Source of the DNA: Corynebacterium uterequi
GTDB taxonomy: Bacteria > Actinomycetota > Actinomycetes > Mycobacteriales > Mycobacteriaceae
NCBI RefSeq assembly: GCF_001021065.1
Contig: NZ_CP011546.1
Span: forward strand, 1,178,001-1,242,000
Direction of reading: 5' to 3'
Length of the DNA stretch: 64,000 nucleotides
Below, one piece after another: positions 61,866-64,000 of the stretch (the stretch's first letter is position 1; every line of letters begins with the position of its first letter). The position numbers were made by a program, and so were the translations under genes. The notes beneath the pieces are model-generated. The model was not told where the DNA came from. It worked only from the letters and a program-made list of their open reading frames with translations, and did no database searches.

Positions 61866-63899
61866 CTAGCCGATGTTGATGGGATCCACCTGCACCCGCA
61901 ACGGCAGGTCATCCTTGCGCAGTGCCTTGAGCGTCAGCGCCTGGCGCAGGGCCCGACCGAGGCTGTCCCGCGACGTCAACGGGGAACGGATGAGCAGCCG
62001 CTGCGCGGGGCCGTGCCGGGTGATGTCATACTCACCCGCCAGCTTCTCTCCGGCGGGCAGCTCGACGGGCCCGAGCACGTCGGAGCCCTCCGGTAGCTCC
62101 GCCACTGCGAGGAAACTGTCGAGCCCGTCGCGGGCCCCGTCGACGGCTGCCATGTGCACGGTGGGCGGGAACCCGACCTCCGCACGCTCGGCGAGCTCGC
62201 GCTGCGCGGCGCCGACGGCGTCGAAGCGAATAAGCTCCTGCACCACCGGCGCCTCCGGTGGCGCCATGATGACTACCTCCCCGCCGTCGCGGTGAGGCGC
62301 CACGTGCGCCACTACCTCCGCCCAGGTGGCGAAGGCCTGCTCCGTGGCCCGCAGGTCGGAACGCCCCAGACTGATCCAGGTATCCAGAATCAGCGCCGCC
62401 CCGTAGCACCCGCCGCCGGCGATACGCGGGTGAGCACCGGCCGTCGCGACGACGATACAGGCCGCATCCGGGATCTCGTCGACCATCCGGTCCCCGTTGG
62501 AGGTCACCACCCGCACCTGCGGAAAAGCCCTGCCGATTTCTTCGGCCGTGCGCTGAGCTCCGAGCACCACCGCGCGCAGAGCCTGGGAGCCGCACGTAGC
62601 GCAGCGGAAGTGGGTCTCCGGGCGCCCGCACCAACGGCACGTGGGGGTTCCGCCATGGCCGTCGTCCGACGGCGGAATGCCGAGCGGTCCGTTGCAGGCC
62701 CGGCAGCGCGCCGGGGTGCGGCACGATCCGCACGCCAAGGCGGGCACGTAACCGGCGCGAGGCACATGCACGAGCACTGGCCGCCCTCGTGTCAGCGCCC
62801 CGCGCACGGCGTCGAACGCCTGCGAGGGCACGCGCGACGACCGGGCACGGGGGTCTCGGTGCATCGCGAAGTCGCTGTCTCCCGCGGCGCGGATGAGCGG
62901 CGACCGCGTCCGAATAATGTCCCGCGGCGCCACGAGATCGTGCGCCCACCCGGAATTGACCAACAGCTGCGCTTCCGCCGTGCGGGAATACCCGCCGATA
63001 ATGAGACCGCAGCCCTCGATACTCGACCGCGCGGTGAGTACCTCCCGGGCGTGATGGTACGGCGCCCGTGGCTCGACGAGGTTATCGTCGCCGTCGTGGA
63101 TGATGACCGCCAGGCCCAGCCGGGCTACCGGGGCGAAGGCCGCCGAGCGCGTCCCGATGACGATTCGCGCCTGGCCTCGCAGAATAGAGAGGTAACGCCG
63201 GTACCGAGCCTGCGGCCCGAGGCTCGCGGTGAGCGTCGTAATCTGACGCGCGGCGACGACGCAGCGCAGCCGAGCCTCCAGAGCGTCGACGTCGCGTTGA
63301 TCCGGTACGACGATGAGCACCCCGCTTCCACCCAGCGCGACCTTCACGGCGAGCATCGCTAGGGGTTCAGCCCAGTCCTCCCCCGGGGTGACCTGCCACA
63401 CAGCGCGGGCGGCGTGCCCGGCGACGATGGCGTCCACGAAGGACTCCCCAAATTGGTAGGAGGACCACGCTGACAGGTCGGGTTCTTCCGCTTTACCCAA
63501 CTCCTCCCAATCGGTGTCCATGTCTGCGGCCTCCGCGCCGGCGTGACGAGGGGGGATGGCGGAGCGGATCACGTCGGAGCGAACGGCCGCATAGCGCTGG
63601 GCTAGGTCCTCCACCAGGCGCGCGATCTGCGGCGGGTACACCACGTCGGCGGACACCACGCGCTCGATGAACCTCAAGGAACCGCCATGGTCGGACGTCG
63701 CCAGGCGCTCCAACACAATGGCGTCCTTGAGCTGGCCGCCGAAACGGATCCGAACCCTCACTCCCGGCTGGGCGGCCGCCGAGTCAGCCTCGGGAACCAG
63801 GTAGTCGAACCCCCGGTCCAGGTGCGCGAGCCCGAGCAGGGGCAGCACGCGAGCCACGGGCAATTCCGCAGCGGCGTCCGAAGCGGTCCGGGAGGCCAT
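61866..63899 (-). CDS. priA: PriA-like primosomal protein lacking the helicase core motifs
   Basis: 677 residues. The overall PriA layout is kept, with the N-terminal DNA-binding part and eight zinc cysteines (CGSCRTPARCRAC and, about 30 residues on, CRWCGRPETHFRCATC). The Walker A site is missing: the expected GxTGSGKT position reads WQVTPGEDWAEP. The DEEH box is replaced by IIHDGDDN. This matches the known actinobacterial PriA form thought unable to hydrolyse ATP. Its role is probably structural, loading the replisome. Confidence 0.88.
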   Translation of the reverse strand: MASRTASDAAAELPVARVLPLLGLAHLDRGFDYLVPEADSAAAQPGVRVRIRFGGQLKDAIVLERLATSDHGGSLRFIERVVSADVVYPPQIARLVEDLAQRYAAVRSDVIRSAIPPRHAGAEAADMDTDWEELGKAEEPDLSAWSSYQFGESFVDAIVAGHAARAVWQVTPGEDWAEPLAMLAVKVALGGSGVLIVVPDQRDVDALEARLRCVVAARQITTLTASLGPQARYRRYLSILRGQARIVIGTRSAAFAPVARLGLAVIIHDGDDNLVEPRAPYHHAREVLTARSSIEGCGLIIGGYSRTAEAQLLVNSGWAHDLVAPRDIIRTRSPLIRAAGDSDFAMHRDPRARSSRVPSQAFDAVRGALTRGRPVLVHVPRAGYVPALACGSCRTPARCRACNGPLGIPPSDDGHGGTPTCRWCGRPETHFRCATCGSQALRAVVLGAQRTAEEIGRAFPQVRVVTSNGDRMVDEIPDAACIVVATAGAHPRIAGGGCYGAALILDTWISLGRSDLRATEQAFATWAEVVAHVAPHRDGGEVVIMAPPEAPVVQELIRFDAVGAAQRELAERAEVGFPPTVHMAAVDGARDGLDSFLAVAELPEGSDVLGPVELPAGEKLAGEYDITRHGPAQRLLIRSPLTSRDSLGRALRQALTLKALRKDDLPLRVQVDPINIG

Positions 63900-63908
63900 G
63901 GCCGCTCT

Positions 63909-64000
63909 CTAGAGGCCGAGGGCTCGGCGCAGCTCTTCAGCCTTGGACACGCTCTCCCACGGCAGGTCAATATCGGTGCGACCGAAGTGCCCGTAGGCGG
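63909..64000 (-). CDS. metK: S-adenosylmethionine synthetase, C-terminal end (cut by window edge)
   Basis: Only the last 29 codons are present: AYGHFGRTDIDLPWE and then SVSKAEELRRALGL before TAG. AYGHFGR is the conserved MetK C-terminal motif. It is nine bases upstream of priA and in the same direction. The rest lies outside the window. Confidence 0.93.
   Translation of the reverse strand, partial: AYGHFGRTDIDLPWESVSKAEELRRALGL

Overview
This window is a chromosomal segment of a high-GC actinobacterium, almost certainly a Corynebacterium. The signs are aconitase followed by AcnR, an actinobacterial sufRBDCSUT operon, MptB (a mannosyltransferase of lipomannan synthesis), CtaA/Qor/CtaB, the tkt-tal-zwf-opcA-pgl block, gap-pgk-tpi-secG, whiA-yvcK-rapZ-uvrC, the rib genes and fmt/def/priA/metK. 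I know this backbone order from Corynebacterium glutamicum. No rRNA, tRNA, CRISPR array or intact transposon was seen.

Layout. 1-1928: end of acn, then acnR. 1980-12051: transport and metabolic genes (a TetR-linked ABC exporter, a DsbA-like protein, CutC, a Tat-lipoprotein amidohydrolase, an ACT/DUF711 pair, a LysP-type permease). 12250-16143: a BASS transporter, then an MntR-like DtxR-family repressor divergent from nrdI-nrdF-flavin reductase. 16144-19832: a low-coding accessory patch with an 11-bp iteron array, a decayed ABC-F gene, a Panacea antitoxin gene with a frameshifted Doc toxin, and fragments of two helicases. 19951-23828: a lipoprotein and a PadR-controlled ABC operon. 23929-31798: an ABC-F protein and the suf operon. 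31983-38244: MptB, an ABC exporter, ctaA, qor, ctaB. 38536-45200: pentose phosphate genes. 45311-48877: secG-tpiA-pgk-gap, with no ppc between secG and tpiA. 49180-54663: whiA, yvcK, rapZ, uvrC and a PH-domain membrane protein. 54722-64000: ribH-ribBA-ribE-ribD-rpe-rsmB-fmt-def-priA and the 3' end of metK.

Most striking result. The NrdF at 14575-15561 keeps the radical tyrosine and three metal ligands (Asp77, His111, His205) but has Gln108, Ser168 and Lys202 where class Ib NrdF has the metal-ligand glutamates. All six positions and the tyrosine align with Salmonella NrdF at a constant offset of +10. Gln-Ser-Lys is the signature of class Ie ribonucleotide reductase, the metal-free enzyme that uses a DOPA radical. 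It is encoded with NrdI (needed to make the modified tyrosine) and a flavin reductase, without nrdE, and is divergent from a regulator whose metal site looks like that of Mn-sensing MntR. A perfect inverted repeat lies in the shared promoter. I infer a manganese/iron-starvation switch to metal-free dNTP synthesis.

The second interesting area is the accessory patch at 16.1-19.8 kb, which looks like a decaying defence or plasmid-maintenance island inserted between conserved genes.
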